64,000 bases of DNA from Tachypleus tridentatus (GCF_004210375.1 NC_134834.1:38840264-38904263); one strand, 5' to 3'; counted from the first letter of the stretch, positions 47,573 through 60,643 are shown. Translations and numbers: made by a program. Notes: generated by a model not told the origin, from the letters alone.

Positions 47573-49439
47573 TGGTCGTACGAAAATTGCACTCTAAGAC
47601 ATGTTGTGCGAAACACGATCTTGTATCTTGCTTATTTCATCTGGTTTTATTTAACTAAATTTGTATTTTTTCGAAGTTTAGTAAGATTTTCATAATTTTC
47701 TTCAAATGTATTTCAAGTTTTCTTTTTCAAGTTTTAAATGTAAAAGTAAGACAAGACCAAACTACTAACAGTAGATTCTACTGCTTGGTGATTCTCAACT
47801 TGTATAAAAAACATATTTCTGGAAAAGTTCAGATTTCATCAATTTTCTACAAAACTTTTATAGTGTGATATACCTATCATTAAATTGTGAGAAGCAACTA
47901 TGAATTTGAGTGAGTTTGATATTCCTGTGTTTAAAGAATAGAATATATAACTAGAATTCAACAGTACCTCTCCTGTTAAAAAGTTTGTTTAGGAAGTGTG
48001 TTCTTGAATCGTAACCTTATGATTCACTGTTTTCTTTCTTAGTTACCGATATGTGCACAACATGAAACAAATTATTCGTAAATCTAGTAGTTACAACATA
48101 CTGTTGTATCTTATTGCAAAGCTACACAGTAGGCTTTCTACCGTCAGGGTAAATCAAAGATCAAACCTCAGATTTCCGAGTGGAAGGTTCTTAAATTTAC
48201 TACTTACCTCTAGAGAGCTGAATATTTCTTATTTCATTTTGCTTAGAAAACCGCAGTTATCACATTTTATGATGCTTTGAAAGTCAAACAAACTAATCTT
48301 AAAAAGTTAATAATATGAGATTTTAATTTTAATATCTAATGTGAACCATAATTAATTAGATTCCCTTTTCATCTCTGTATTATTTTGGAAAGATGTTTAG
48401 ATTACGATAATTCCGAGCGCAAAAACACATTAACAGTTAGAATAAAACAGAAACTATACTTAATTTTAAAATTCCATATGAAGTACGTAATTAAGACTAT
48501 TAATTAAATTACTTATTAACTCATAAATGATTTTATATTTTATGTTGTTACAACACGGATAGTAAATAACTAACAAAAAAACGCGTGCGAAGCCACCAAT
48601 GTTTGATATAAAATCCATAGCAGACCTGAGAAGTAATGAGTAGGATTAAGTACTATTATTGTGGTAATATTAGTTGTTTGTGTGACGCCTTTGTTATTAG
48701 GGGCCCTGTAATAAATAGTCATGGATCCACAAACTGTTTAATGAATAAACATTTTACAAAAATGTATTAGAAAAAGTTATAGTTAAACACTAAAGGTAGG
48801 AGGTATAAAGTATAAGCTCTGTAACATAATTACTCTGATAAATATTAAGGATGAACAAAATTAATCATTGAGTTTACTACACTCGATACGCAACCAACCA
48901 TCCAGTGTGACACAAGCCATATAATTATTTCCAGTCAACCGTTCTTAAATGAACTTCACAGGAAAATGAATCGTTTTATACGAATAAGCGTGATGAGTTT
49001 ACTCTATATTTTTATTTAAAATGTTATTTCTTTACTGTGGAATTAAATATTTAAGTAAATAAATTAAAGTGGTTTTCATTTAAAACAGAATGGAATTGAA
49101 AAACTAAAATAATTATCTGCTTTAACTGAAAAAAGTTATAAATACCATTACCGTACAAATCAGTGAACTTTAAACCTGCAGTAGAATTCACGCTTGTTCA
49201 GTTTTTAAATATATTTCAATACATATATCACTAACAATTAACGAAAACCTGCTATGATTTAGCTAACTTGTTTTACACTGTTTCTTTGTTACACTGTTAC
49301 ACGTTTTGGAAGATTGTTTTACACAACGATAGAAGGAAACATTATGTGCCGGAACTTTGTCAGCGTTGTATTGAAATGTAAGACAAAAACACACACACCA
49401 ACTAATACATTAAACTACGTTAGATGAATATATAGTAAG
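47573..49439. other. AT-rich DNA without a recognised gene
   Basis: TTGCAAAGCTACACAGTAGGC near 48115 may be a scrap of a minus-strand SINE tail. Nothing else is recognised. Confidence 0.45.
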
Positions 49440-49930
49440 TAATATTTGACGGTATTATTAGAGGTAACCGTAGGCCCGTAGCTTTGTGCTTAATAATATA
49501 CAACGAACAAGAAGTGTATGATTTCATATTCATAAAACAAACAAAAACAATTCCAGGTAGCTTTGTGTACAATTTTATATTCACCACACGAACAATAGCC
49601 GCAAGACAAACCACAACAAATCCAGAAAGCATTGTGTACATACCAGTTTATATTAATTAAACGAACAACAGAACCACATAAAAAACGATTGTTTTTTTAC
49701 AATTTGTAATAAACTAAAAATCCAACAGTTGACTCAGAATAAGAAAAATATTTTGTTTATAGTATTAATATCCCCCAGTAAAACAACGGTTGATGAAAAA
49801 AAAACGTGTTAGTCATCATTTTGAAATCCACCAAATAATCAACAGCCGATTTGGAAAAGAAAATGAAATGCTGTTTATGATTTTGTAATTTTCTGAACAA
49901 ATAACAGCCGATTCAGACAAAGAATGATGT
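49440..49930. repeat. degenerate tandem-like block
   Basis: Repeated pieces such as AACGAACAACAG-C, GTGTACAATTTTATATT and ACAGCCGATT recur at roughly 70-bp spacing (for example 49482, 49580, 49660, 49840, 49905). The block is too diverged to define a unit by eye. Confidence 0.35.
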
Positions 49931-50094
49931 AACTATGTACCACACCTTTTCAACTTCAATATATGATAACGTTATCCAATAGACAATCAAAAGATTATTT
50001 TCAACCTGTGCACCATCTTATGACCACTTAAATTGAGCGTCCTGGTAAGAGACTTTCAGGATTCAAATACAGCCGTCATTTTTGTTTGCTTTAC

Positions 50095-50235
50095 TACTCA
50101 CTAGAAAGAAGAGGACCAGCAAGTAGTACCTATTTTCACAACAGCTTTGTCTGCTTCTTTTGAACCGAATAATGGGATTGTTATACCGCGTCCTCGGCTG
50201 AAAGTTCCGACATGTTCAACGCTTGACTCGTAGCT
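50095..50235 (-). repeat. very diverged type-1 SINE fragment
   Basis: Scattered family words survive on the minus strand (ACCGAATAATGGGATTG, GGCTGAAAGTTCCGACATGTT, GACTCGTAG). Identity is low. Confidence 0.4.
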
Positions 50236-50417
50236 CTGCGAGCTTACAACTCGCTCAACTCATTCCCGTATTCAGATAAAGTAAAATGATTTGCGGGACT
50301 TTACTGTTCACCAGAAATACGACATCCAATCTAATGTATTTATTGTTTATAATCTTAACACCTGCCACACGAGCCAGATCTGTATCTCATGGATTTACTA
50401 TTATGTATAGATTTTAA

Positions 50418-51525
50418 TATCGATGTTTGTTTCAGTTAGATATATATTCAGAAATTCGTGTAATTTGTACTGTTATACTGTATTGTCGAAGATCAGCCTA
50501 TTCTCTAAATTTATCGAAGATTCTTGAGCGTAAGAATCGACAACGTTCGATGTGTGTATGTAAAATACTAGAATTGTTGCCTTAGCTGAAATTTGTAGAA
50601 AATCTTCTTTCAAGCTCTTAACGGTAAGCAACACAACACAAAGAAACAGTTTTAATGTTGTTGGTTTTTATATAATCAGTATACTATAAACGTCGGAAGC
50701 TATAATTGTGAAACGCTTATTAACCAGAAAACTACGGATATTTGACCAGGAAATTTTATAAATTTCGAATATTATAAACCGTTCTACTTCAGAGAATTAA
50801 CTTCGGACGATAGTATTTCTAGGAAGACATTAAATATATTTTTCGGTAGGCCCGACATGGTCAGGTGGGTTAAGGCGTTCGAGTCGTAATCCGAGGTTCG
50901 CTAGTTCGAACTCCCATCGCACCAAACACGCTCATTCTTTCAGGAGGCGTTATAATGTTACGGTCAATTGCACTATTCGTTGGCAAAATAGTAGTCCAAG
51001 AGTGTGGATGGTGATGACTGACTACCTTCCCTCTAGTGTTACACTACTAAATTAGGGATGGATAGCGCAGATAGCCCTCGTATAGATTTGCGCTTAATTA
51101 AAAAAAAAACACAATATTTGTTGGTAAAAATTAAACTTATAGACCGCATGATACAAATCAAGAATAGAGGTACATAGGTTTCCCGTCAAGAGAAGTGTAC
51201 CTGTGTATCCGTGAACTGTCAATAATAAAACAATTTCCAGATAAAATAGAAGACTTAGTATTGTTTTTAAAACGTTTATATATAAATTATTAGTCGGAAT
51301 AACCGTTGTTATAAATTGTAATGTTTTTGTATATTAAAACATATTTCTGTTAAGAAAGAAAACTGTATGTACCAATCTTATTCAGAAATATCATAAATTT
51401 CATACATAATAAGATTCAATTAGCTTCTAAATTAAAATTAAAATTTCCGGTTATTTGAAACTGTAGTATGTACATAACATAGTAAATCGGAAACTCGTCA
51501 GAGATAAATTATAATACGTAACAAT
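50418..51525 (+). mobile_element. LTR-like dispersed repeat interrupted by a SINE
   Basis: It runs from TGTTTGTTTCAGTTAGATAT to about CGTAACA, consistent with TG...CA LTR ends. A type-1 SINE (50849-51108) splits it. The 3' half has TTTATATATAAATTATTAG and ends AAATCGGAAACTCGTCAGAG, a wording often seen near the edge of LTR elements. No coding part adjoins, so it may be a solo LTR. Confidence 0.5.
50849..51108 (+). repeat. type-1 SINE inside the LTR-like repeat
   Basis: A copy starting GGCCCGACATGGTCAGGTGG. Near-duplicate 13-mers (ATATTTTTCGGTA before, ATATTTGTTGGTA after) look like an aged target-site duplication. Confidence 0.9.
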
Positions 51526-51527
51526 AA

Positions 51528-51652
51528 AAACTGTTGTTGTTGTTGTTGTTTTGAATTAAGCACAAAGCTACTCAATGGACTATCTGTGCTCTGCCCACCA
51601 CGGGTATCGAAAGCCGGTTTTTAACGATGTAAGTCCGCAGCCACTAGGGGCC
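51528..51652 (-). repeat. type-2 SINE
   Basis: A minus-strand copy with a (TGT)n tail and CCACCACGGGTATCGAAAGC. Part of the head stem is deleted. Confidence 0.87.
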
Positions 51653-52039
51653 ACAAAAACTGTGAAACGCACTATAGAATTGCCAGTATAGGCTTTTTAT
51701 GGCTAAATGACATTTACACAGTCTAACTTCACTTTTTTCCCTTTAAGTTACTTCACTGACATGATCACTTATATAGTACCCAACTGAAACCTAGAACTTT
51801 ATGCAAACTGCGAAACGTTATGATGTAACAATACTCATTTAAAGCAATTGGAAAGTTTGAGAAAGTTCAAATAACATGACGGCAATTCACAATTAAACTA
51901 CGTAACAAATGATTCGTAACCAGTTATGTAAGCAAACCTGCGATATCTGTCGCTTCCCAAGATAATATATTTATCACTCGCACTTTATATTTATGTAAAT
52001 CACAGCTCTCGTATTAAATTTAAACGAAGCAGTTGTGCA

Positions 52040-52360
52040 TATCTCATATAGATGTTTTCGTTTTAGGCTTAGTTGTTTTTGACTTCTTCTGGTTAAAGGC
52101 TTAGAGTAAATGTTTTGATGCTCTTGATTTGTAGTTGTTAACATTTAGGTATTTTTGGTCAATGTTCGTTAAAAATTTAAATGTTCTTCGTGTGTGGTAG
52201 TTAAAAATATAGATGGTTTGGTTTATTAATGGTTAAAGTGTACGTTTGTTTGGGTTTATAATGATTAAAATTTTAGAATTTATTTCTTTACAGTTGTTAA
52301 ATGTTTATATGTTGTTGTTTTGTGGGATATTCTTGTGTTGTGGTGGTTTAAAAATATAAG
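52040..52360. repeat. degenerate G/T-rich short tandem repeat
   Basis: Phrases like GTTAAAAATTTAAATGTT and GGTTAAAGTGTACGTTTGTT recur about every 30-35 bp, with strong strand asymmetry (few C). No coding potential was seen. Confidence 0.4.
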
Positions 52361-53199
52361 AACATTAAGCGTTGATACTACAAGTTTATGTAATACTCAA
52401 CAAATATCTAAAAGTTCAAGATTCGAGACTTGATATGCCCTTGAACAATCTGTGAGAGCATCTAAAAAATGGCAGTTAATTTCTATATTTGGTTATCAGT
52501 AGCAGTGTCAGAATCTTAGGGAACTCATTTTACTATAATTCCGATTACTTCACAGGTTTCATATTTTTATTTGAAATCTTGTTGTTTTTCTTAGTTCCAG
52601 AATCATCCAAAGTAAGATTTTGTCATTGAGTACTCTCTCTTTCTCGGTATTGTTTTTAAGTGTGTAAAACTTTTGTATATAAATCATTATTTGTAATAAC
52701 CGTTATTATATATTTTATTGATATTTGTATATTAAAATATATTTGTGTTAATAAAGAAAAGTGTGTATATCGATCGTGTTGGCAAATATAATAAATCTGA
52801 TACATATTTACATTCAATTAACTTCTAAGTTCAAATTTATAATTATTTGAAATCGTAAAACGAAACATCCGTGACATAATAAATTGTGAGCACGTCCAGG
52901 ATTTGAATCAGAGATATATTCAGTCTAAATTAAGATATAAATCTTAATTTGATTTATATTTATCAGTGCCAAAATGATTTGATCATGTCTGATTATTAAG
53001 GTTTTCTTGAATCACCCTCCCTCTAACAACTAGATAGGTACCATAAAAGTGACTTGCTTGAAACTTCCGAAGTTTTAGAATTAGAGGTTAATAAATCAGT
53101 GATAAAAATGAACTAAAAAGCATATTATTCAAATACTAGTTGATGATAATTTGTTGTTTGGGGAAGCATTAGGGGAATACTCTAGTGTCTTCTTCAGCC

Positions 53200-53410
53200 A
53201 ATCAAAGTTGAGTGAAAAAGATAAGTTAGAAATTCAGTTAAAACTCAAACAAAGGGAGCTCGAACAAGTCCGTATCGAAGGTGAGAAAAAATAAGCTTAT
53301 ATCAAAGCTGAAAAAGGAAATAAACCTCTCGAGGCTGAACAAGCTCGTATTGGAGCCAAAAAGAAAATTAGGCTGAAAGAAAAGGAGACTTGTCTCATTT
53401 CCACTACATA
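53200..53410 (+). pseudogene. gag-like coiled-coil fragment
   Basis: The reading frame is Leu/Glu/Lys/Gln-rich (KLSEKDKLEIQLKLKQREL and later KPLEAEQARIGAKKKIRL), broken by one stop. Such heptad-like charged helices are common in Gag proteins of arthropod LTR retrotransposons. The neighbouring LTR-like repeats on both sides support this reading. Confidence 0.45.
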
Positions 53411-54235
53411 GTAATACTTTAATATATAGATTGATTTCAAAGTTGTCGTTCAGCTTTGGTTGATTGGATCTACTTCAACTTCGACACTGCATCTTTAAGC
53501 GTTACTGTGCTGTTAGCTTCTCAAAATACTGAGATTAATGATTTCTCATATATTATTTCAATCCTCCTTTTTCAGGTAACGATATCATTGTGCTCGTGTT
53601 TTTTATGTATCGCTGTTATAATGAACAGTGCCTATGCTTCTTCCAGTACAGTTTTTATTTTTCCGCGTGACGTACATTCTTGTATTGCACAACTCCCGAC
53701 TGTTCTCGAAACTTGTATAGAATTGTTGAAAGTGGAAATCAACAATACTCGTTTGACGAAAGCGATAGAATATTGCCGAAGTTCTACAAATTCGCGTGAT
53801 TTGTATAAAAGTAACGTGCCAAGAGAGAGGTTATTGTCTGGACAGCTACAGTCAAAATGTTGTAGACCTAGAAAGATATAACTGTCATTAACGCCCATTC
53901 ATCAGAAAGCTACAGAATTTGACCAGGAACGTTATAGATTTCGAACATTACAAAACGTTCAACTTCAGAGAATAACTTCGAAAGTTACTATGTCTTCGAG
54001 GAAATCAAATATCTCCCGCGATAAGAAGTGAGCTTTAACCAATGCGAGACCAACCGAACTAGTTAGATTAAGTGAGGTGCAACAGAATCAATTTGCTTGC
54101 AGTGGACTTGGATCGTCGCTAAAATATTCAGTTTTAAACCGGATATGCGACTCAGTATTGCCTGTAAGTTTGTAAAACTGTTGTATATAAACCATCATTT
54201 GTAACAAGCATTAGTAATAAATTATATTATTTTTG

Positions 54236-54358
54236 TTAGTTCAGAATTAAAGACAAAGCTACACAATGGCCTATGTGTGCTCTGCCCACCACGGGTATCG
54301 AAATCCAGTTTTTAACGGTCTGAGTCCGCAAATATACCGCTGTGCGACTAGAGAGCTG
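54236..54358 (-). repeat. type-2 SINE inside the LTR-like repeat
   Basis: A minus-strand copy that splits the TATTATTTTT block of the host repeat; TATTATTTTT is found on both sides and may be its target-site duplication. Confidence 0.87.
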
Positions 54359-55029
54359 TATTATTTTTATACTTGTATATTAAAATATATTTTTGTTTAA
54401 AAAAAAGGAAATTATGTGTATCAGCTTTGTTGGCAAATAACATAAATTTGATACATATTAATAGTTAATTACCGATTTAATTTAAATTCAAATTTCCGGT
54501 TACTTGAAATAATTATACATTACAGTACATAATATAATAAATCGGAGACTCGTCCAAATTAAAATTGTAATACATAACACTGTCAATACAATAATGAATT
54601 GATGGATCTCCAGTTCAGGTGGTATGTCAGTTCGAGGATACATTTAAAAAAGGTTTTCTCTCATCCAACTTGGATCCACGTTTTAGCTTAATTGCTATAC
54701 TTAAGCCATCACATTCACAACCAAAACTAGAATATTTAATGTTTCATTACTATATCGTTGTACCTTACACTTACAAGCTCACTTCTACAGGTCACTAGTC
54801 TGGTCCAGCAACATGAACCTCGAAAATAGTGTGAAGCGTTATCTTTTTGTCTAAAAAAACAAACAAACAATGCAAACTTTTTTATCATCGTCAAGGTGCC
54901 GGGCTGGTTGATATGACAAGAAGTAGGTTTACTTTAAAAATGTAAAAAATGGTGTACCTTATGAAAATTAATAAAACTTAACACTAATACAATAACTTGT
55001 GGGTAAAAATAAATCTTCTTGGTAGTTGT

Positions 55030-55168
55030 TTTGCCTGTCCTCAGTTTTACAGCAATAAGTCTGAAGGCTTATAACGTTAAAAACCAGGTTTTGGTATCCA
55101 TGGTGGACATATCACAGATAGCCCATTGTGAAGCTTTGTGCTTAACTATAAATGAACAAAGTAATCGT
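55030..55168 (+). repeat. type-2 SINE
   Basis: A plus-strand copy with AATAAGTCTGAAGGCTTATA and GGTTTTGGTATCCATGGTGG. The short frame at 55019-55207 lies on it. Confidence 0.8.
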
Positions 55169-55182
55169 ACATTTATTATGTC

Positions 55183-55300
55183 TCCTAACGGGAAAGCGGT
55201 AAGTTGATGGACTTCCAACGCTGTAATCAGGGGTTCGATTACCTGCGATGGAAATAACAGAAAACTCAGTGTGGCTTTGTTCTTAAATCAAACAAGTAAA
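55183..55300 (+). repeat. type-3 SINE, diverged
   Basis: It reads ACGGGAAAGCGGTAAGTTGA, GGGGTTCGATTACCTGCGAT and GTGTGGCTTTGTTCTTAAAT. It follows the type-2 copy in the same orientation. Confidence 0.75.
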
Positions 55301-55927
55301 ATCGTTTTTATTATCAAAACTGATGATAATGTCTTCCTGTAACTAACACCATTGTTACTGATTTTTATAACTGGTGTGGAACTTTATTGATGTTTGGTAA
55401 AACTGTTCTGAAATCAGTTAATTCAGAGTATATTTTTGTAAAACTAAAACCATTAGATAGTCTGTGATGTTAAATTGATGTTTAGGTATTCCTTGTATAT
55501 CCACATTTGTATCATTACGAAACTCTATTGCTGTTTTCTGGTTTTTGTGTCAAGTAAAAAAAAACATTCTAAAGTTTGCAGGAATGGGTTGAAAAAAATC
55601 GAAATGATCTTAGACATCGAACTTTTATGATTTTTTTTATATGAAATAATTTGTATGAAAAAAGGAATAAGAAGTCTGAAAACATATGTTGAATGTGACT
55701 AATACACCTCGATATCTAAAACCGTATTGAACGCCATACTTAAAATGTGAAGAAGACGGGTAAAGAAAAACAGTTGTATCATTTTAACATCTTTTTTTTT
55801 CAAATTTGTATACAAATCGTCAATGAGAAACGATAAAAATTAATTTTTTCATGATGTCATAGAATAAAAGTACGTCTTTTGGCGTATTCGTGGTTCACAA
55901 AATGTATATCTCCAACTAGTAAGTATT
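55301..55927. other. AT-rich DNA without a recognised gene
   Basis: Nothing recognised. Confidence 0.5.
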
Positions 55928-56188
55928 TGTTTTTTAATACTGCGCAAAGCTACACTAGGGCTATCTGCACTAGTCATCCCTAATTTAGCAGTGTAAGAGT
56001 AGAGAGAAGGCAGCTAGTCATCACTACCCACCGCTAACTCTTGGGTTACTCTTTTACAACGGAATAGTGGGATTAACCGTCACATAATACTCGCTGAAAA
56101 GGCGAGTATGTTTGGTGTGACGGTGATTCGAACTCGCGACGTTCAGATAATGAGTCGAGGGCCTTAACCACCTGGACATGCCAGGCCA
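55928..56188 (-). repeat. type-1 SINE
   Basis: A full minus-strand copy ending in CACCTGGACATGCCAGGCC. Part of the GCCCCCACG block is deleted. Confidence 0.92.
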
Positions 56189-56835
56189 TCTCTTTATGAA
56201 TCCTGAGGTAGAGCGTAAATGTTAATCTAAAAGTCCTGATAAATATTATGGTGATCATGATCCCTATGATCCTGTTAACTTGTATGAATAATTCAATGTG
56301 CAAACACTGTGACACTTTTATTAAATACTGAATTAATATTGCTTCGTACTGAATATCACATTCAAAATTTAGCTCAGGATATATTTCAAAATTAAACGTT
56401 TAACTAGAAATGAATCTAATTGATATTATTTAATTATGTAGATTACTTGAATGCTTAGATACTTCGAAAAACAAATTTAAGCAGTTAATAATGACATCCA
56501 TACAAAACATGAAAATTATGTAACTTTAATATGCGTTTAGGAAACTTTTTGATTTTTGTGATTTATAGAGATAAATGCTTTGCTATAAATTCGTTAAATA
56601 TTACAAAAGTAAATTTGATCATGTTGTTATTAATTTATATAAAAAGCTTAACATACTGCAGGTAAAAGTAGTGCACGTTACTGGTTCAACGCTGTATTTG
56701 AATATTCATAAACAACTCTATTTTTCTTCTATGCAAACCACTACTTCCTACATTTTTAATAGAAAACGTAAATTATTATCATTTCTACATATCATTTATG
56801 TAGTTTTTTAAATACATATATATCTTGTTATGCTT
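56189..56835. other. AT-rich DNA without a recognised gene
   Basis: A 78-codon frame at 56575-56811 is AT-driven and unmatched. Confidence 0.5.
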
Positions 56836-57108
56836 GTTTGTTTTTGAATTTCGCACAAAGCTACTCGAGGGCTATCTGTCTTAGCCGTCCATAATTTAGC
56901 AGTGTAAGACTAGAGGGAAGGCAGTTAGTCATCACCACCCACCGCCAACTCTTGGGCTACTCTTTTACCAACGAATAGTGGGATTGACCGTCACATTATA
57001 ACGCCCCCACAGCTGGGAGGGCGAGCATGTTTAGCGCGACGCGGGCGCGAACCCGCGACCCTCGGATTACGAGTCGCACGTCTTAACACGCTTGGCCATG
57101 CCGGTCCT
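56836..57108 (-). repeat. type-1 SINE
   Basis: A full minus-strand copy with head ACGCTTGGCCATGCCGGTCC. It is of the GCGTGTTAAG(A/G)CGTGCGAC subtype also seen at 32955 and 47282. Confidence 0.93.
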
Positions 57109-57741
57109 ATATAATTCTTATACATAATATTTATTGTTCCGACCTGTAACTGGATACTACGTAATAAAGCCGTCTTTGTATTTCTTTAATATATTGTTAT
57201 ATTTAATATTCACTGTTCATACGTTCAGTTTAATGTTTCTTAATGTAGAAGAATGATTAATTTACATCGGTTTAAAAAAGTTAATTTAAAAGTACTGTTA
57301 ATTTTGTTTCCATTTCTGAGCTTTGACAGTGCTAGTGGAAACTTGTCTTGGTTACAGTATTTCAGCTGATAAAACAAGATGTTCATATAAACCAGCTAGT
57401 TTATAATTCATATCGGATAATTAGTTGAGAGGTTTCCACATTTATATATATATATGTTATTATATATCATTCTAAATTGTAATTTGCAATACATATATTA
57501 TAGTATTATATCGCATATAATTATATTTACACTGCAATTTTGCTTACGAAAAACAATCAACCTCGTTACGTAATGTAGTTGCTGTCAAGAACTTGTTCTC
57601 TACAGAAACCACACGTAATTTCCCCTTATTTCAGTTCGACATTCCGATAAAGCACTATACAAAGTGAAGTTACGTAGTTAATGTCACAAAATAGAATCCT
57701 GGATAAATTACGATGTTTCTACGTCAGAAGCTTTTAACAGT

Positions 57742-58259
57742 GTGTCCAATCGTGGAAACAACCATCTAATTACTATTTTGAATTTGTTGAAAGTGAAAGT
57801 GCAAGTGTATCCCAGTATCAAAGTGTTTTGTTGCAGTACAAGTTGTATTTGCCCAAAAAGAATAATTACAGTTCCAGTGAGAAATCGTTTTTTGATCTTA
57901 AAAAACATATTAGTTACAACCATTCCCATAACCTCAAGAATTTTGAATCATGCATCAAGAGAGGAACGGAGGTATATATGTCAAGCAAACAGTCAGTTGA
58001 AGCAGCAGAAACAAGGGCTCATACTTCTGGTAAGAGAGAAACTTGGAAAAATAAAGCAAAACAGCTAGCGTTTCGAATCTTCGTTGCTGCTTGTGCCAGG
58101 AGAATTAACAAATGCAAAATAAACGCACTCATAACTGATTTGGTCATTGAGGAAATGTTTCCTTTCGAATTAGTTGAATTGCAAGTTTTGGAAAACTTTA
58201 TGGAGACATTACATTCAAATAAAACAGTTTTTGTAGGGAAAGGCCTAATGAGCAATTAA
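57742..58259 (+). pseudogene. hAT-type (ZBED-like) transposase N-terminal fragment
   Basis: A 143-codon frame (57828-58259) ends with Lys-rich residues, then INALITDLVIEEMFPFELVE and a Phe/Met-Glu-Thr-Leu segment. This resembles the start of the hAT/ZBED transposase core, where a short conserved Pro-Phe-x-x-Val-Glu signature follows the BED finger. Upstream a basic His/Cys-poor segment (SEKSFFDLKKHISYNHSHN) looks like the second half of a BED finger, with its cysteines partly in another frame (57742-57850: CCSTSCICPKR). The catalytic core and dimerisation domain are absent. A domesticated short gene is conceivable, but decay is more likely. Confidence 0.5.
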
Positions 58260-60382
58260 CGACAAATTCGTTCAGAAAAAAAAATTAACTGAAAAAGAAC
58301 CTTAGCACTATGCATTGGATTGGCCCAGAAACCCTGAAAAGGGAATAGGCAGCGCTTGCTTACATTGTCTCGTTGGTCTTCACACCTATGAATTAATCTA
58401 ATGGCCAAGGGATTAGAAGCTGTTATCATCATACATTGCATTCGAAACATGATTACCAAGACCACAGCAGTAGTAGTTCCATTATCAATAATGACAGAAC
58501 TGACAATGGGTTCAATTTTGTCAAGGTCTTCAGACTAATTACAGTATTTTTGTTTATTAGTATTTCTTCGTGGGTTTACATATTTACGCTTAATTCTGTA
58601 CTTCTTGAAAGATGGTGAATAAATTAGACCAGAATGGATGCCAGGAACGAAATTCTCACAATTATTACACTTCGGAAAATTCCAGACTTATTTTTAAATA
58701 CTGCCTTATAATTTAAGTACTTAAAAGTTATCCACTATTAAAATATTAATTATTAGCTACGTTTACATGCTATATTTATTCAATACCATTATAACAAAGA
58801 TTTTTAATTAAATTTTGAATGTAGCTCGTGACATGTATATAAAAGATTAAGAAAAAGTTTACTTGTCTGACTATGTATGTTTTTCTCTCAAATAGAACAC
58901 GATTTATTGATCTTACACATAATTTCTGTAAAGAAACGTAGCTTAAATGCTAGAGTGAAAATGTTCAAAAAAGAGCATGAAAACTGCTGTAAGTGTTTTG
59001 CAGGTCGAAGTTACAATATATATATATTTGTACCAGTCAGGGGCGTAGATCCTGAGGGGGATGGAGAGTATACACCCCCTTTATTTTAGGTGGAGGTATG
59101 GTACATACAATCATCCCCCCTACAGTTTGGTCTGTTGAATTGTTTTATTGCATCACAGGCCTACAAATTGTGTGTTTGTTCTTGTGATTCTTGTGTTCTT
59201 ACCAATCGAATTACATAATTAGGCTTAGATGTAGGCTTTTTCAGAAGCGGAAATGTACATCTTTATATATGTGTGCTTCTAAGTTTTTCGATCTAAGCGA
59301 TAGTTTGTATCAGTCAGTAGGCCTAAGTATACATGTAAGTATTGTAGCAACAAGATTACTCTGTGACTGCATGTTTACAGCTTTCAGGTTCACGCAATCA
59401 GAGATTACCAATTTGCAACTTGAACAGTCCACATAAGTGGTTACAAAAATCATCCCTCCCATCGGATGTAAAAATTCTACGCTACTACCAGTACAATTCT
59501 CTTTCTCTTTCACACAAACACATTACATTTCAGATCGTGCTTCTTCTACCTATGCTCCTAAGCATTGGAACACTTCCTATCCAGCTGCAGTGTGTTAAAG
59601 TCTGTCAGGTATTTCACCTGGCTTTTGACTCGTAGATACTTGTCAACGATAGGTTCATTGAATGGCTGGCAATGACTAGAGAAGAGTGTTATAAGAAATT
59701 AAATTATCAGTGCTGTAATAATAATTATTATTATACCATGCCAGTGCGGCAACACCATACCCTGATGGTACTATTAAGTTATGGAATACATCATACGTAC
59801 ATTTCTTTTATATTTTATGAATTGGTTTTGCAAAATATTTTCAATTGAATCAAGGGCTGAGATTATAAGTAGTGATACAGATTATTCCAAAGCTGGTCAA
59901 AGAACACTCGAATCAAGTGATGAATAGCAAGAAAAGAAACTTCCACAGAGACAGCAGTGAGACAGAGACCAATGAGATTTGCTTTCTTCCCAAGCTTCTG
60001 CGATGTGTAACACATACACTCAATTTAGTAGAGACCACTGATGTATAAAAGACTTTGGGCAATGATGGTTTCAAAAAAGTGTCTCGATTGTTACTTATGG
60101 AAGCTTAGTCAGTTTGGAACAAACAGAGCTGCAGCGTCACTGCTGCTGGCCATGTACAACAAGAATTTGGTTTTGTTTTTCCATGAGCTACACGGTGGGA
60201 TCCGATGTACGATTCATTCTTTCTTATGGAGAGCGTACTAACGAGGTGAGTAGGTTCAGTCAATAAAGTGTGTGATGAGCTGGGCATCACTCTTTCCAAT
60301 CTTTTGGATATAAACTTCATAAAAAATAGTCAGTCACCATGCGAACTACAGTACGCACGCTAAATTTACTTCACAGTGATTG
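58260..60382. other. unrecognised DNA downstream of the hAT fragment
   Basis: There are several short frames on both strands (up to 90 codons) with no recognised motif. The hAT-like terminal sequence near 59.04 kb suggests part of this is mobile-element debris. Confidence 0.4.
59038..59110 (+). repeat. hAT-like terminal sequence
   Basis: CAGGGGCGTAGATCCTGAGG at 59038-59057 looks like a hAT terminal inverted repeat (CAGGGGCGTAG). It is followed by a C-rich patch. No matching far end was located with confidence. Confidence 0.3.
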
Positions 60383-60643
60383 TTTGTTTGGAATTGTTTT
60401 TGAATTTCGCGCAAAGCTACACAAGGGCTATCTGCTCTAGCCGTTCCTAATTTAGCAGTGTAAGACTAGAGGGAAGGCAGCTAGTCATCACCACCCACCG
60501 CTAACTCTTGGTTACTCTTTTACCAACGAATAATGGGATTGACTGTAACGGTATAACGCCCCTATGGCTGAAAGGGCGAGCATGTTTGGTGCGACCCTCA
60601 GATTACGAGTCAAGGGCTTTAACTCATCTGACCATGCCGGGCT
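60383..60643 (-). repeat. type-1 SINE
   Basis: A full minus-strand copy. A short B-box-side deletion joins GGTGCGACC to CTCAGATTACGAG. Confidence 0.92.

Larger units (their letters stand above)
52645..54600 (+). mobile_element. relic LTR element: partial LTR, gag piece, second LTR
   Basis: The segment 52645-52920 matches the 3' half of the LTR-like repeat (TTTTGTATATAAATCATTAT through AACATCCGTGACATAATAAA). A charged coiled-coil coding piece follows at 53200-53410, then 53680-54600 matches the full repeat again, interrupted by a type-2 SINE at 54236-54358. The order LTR-gag-LTR with nearly all of pol missing suggests an internally deleted retrotransposon. Family (Gypsy or BEL/Pao) is not decidable here. 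Confidence 0.5.

Noticed and set aside
53456-53881. 141-codon open frame
   Set aside because: Its second half lies in the LTR-like repeat and an overlapping frame exists on the other strand. No domain pattern was seen.
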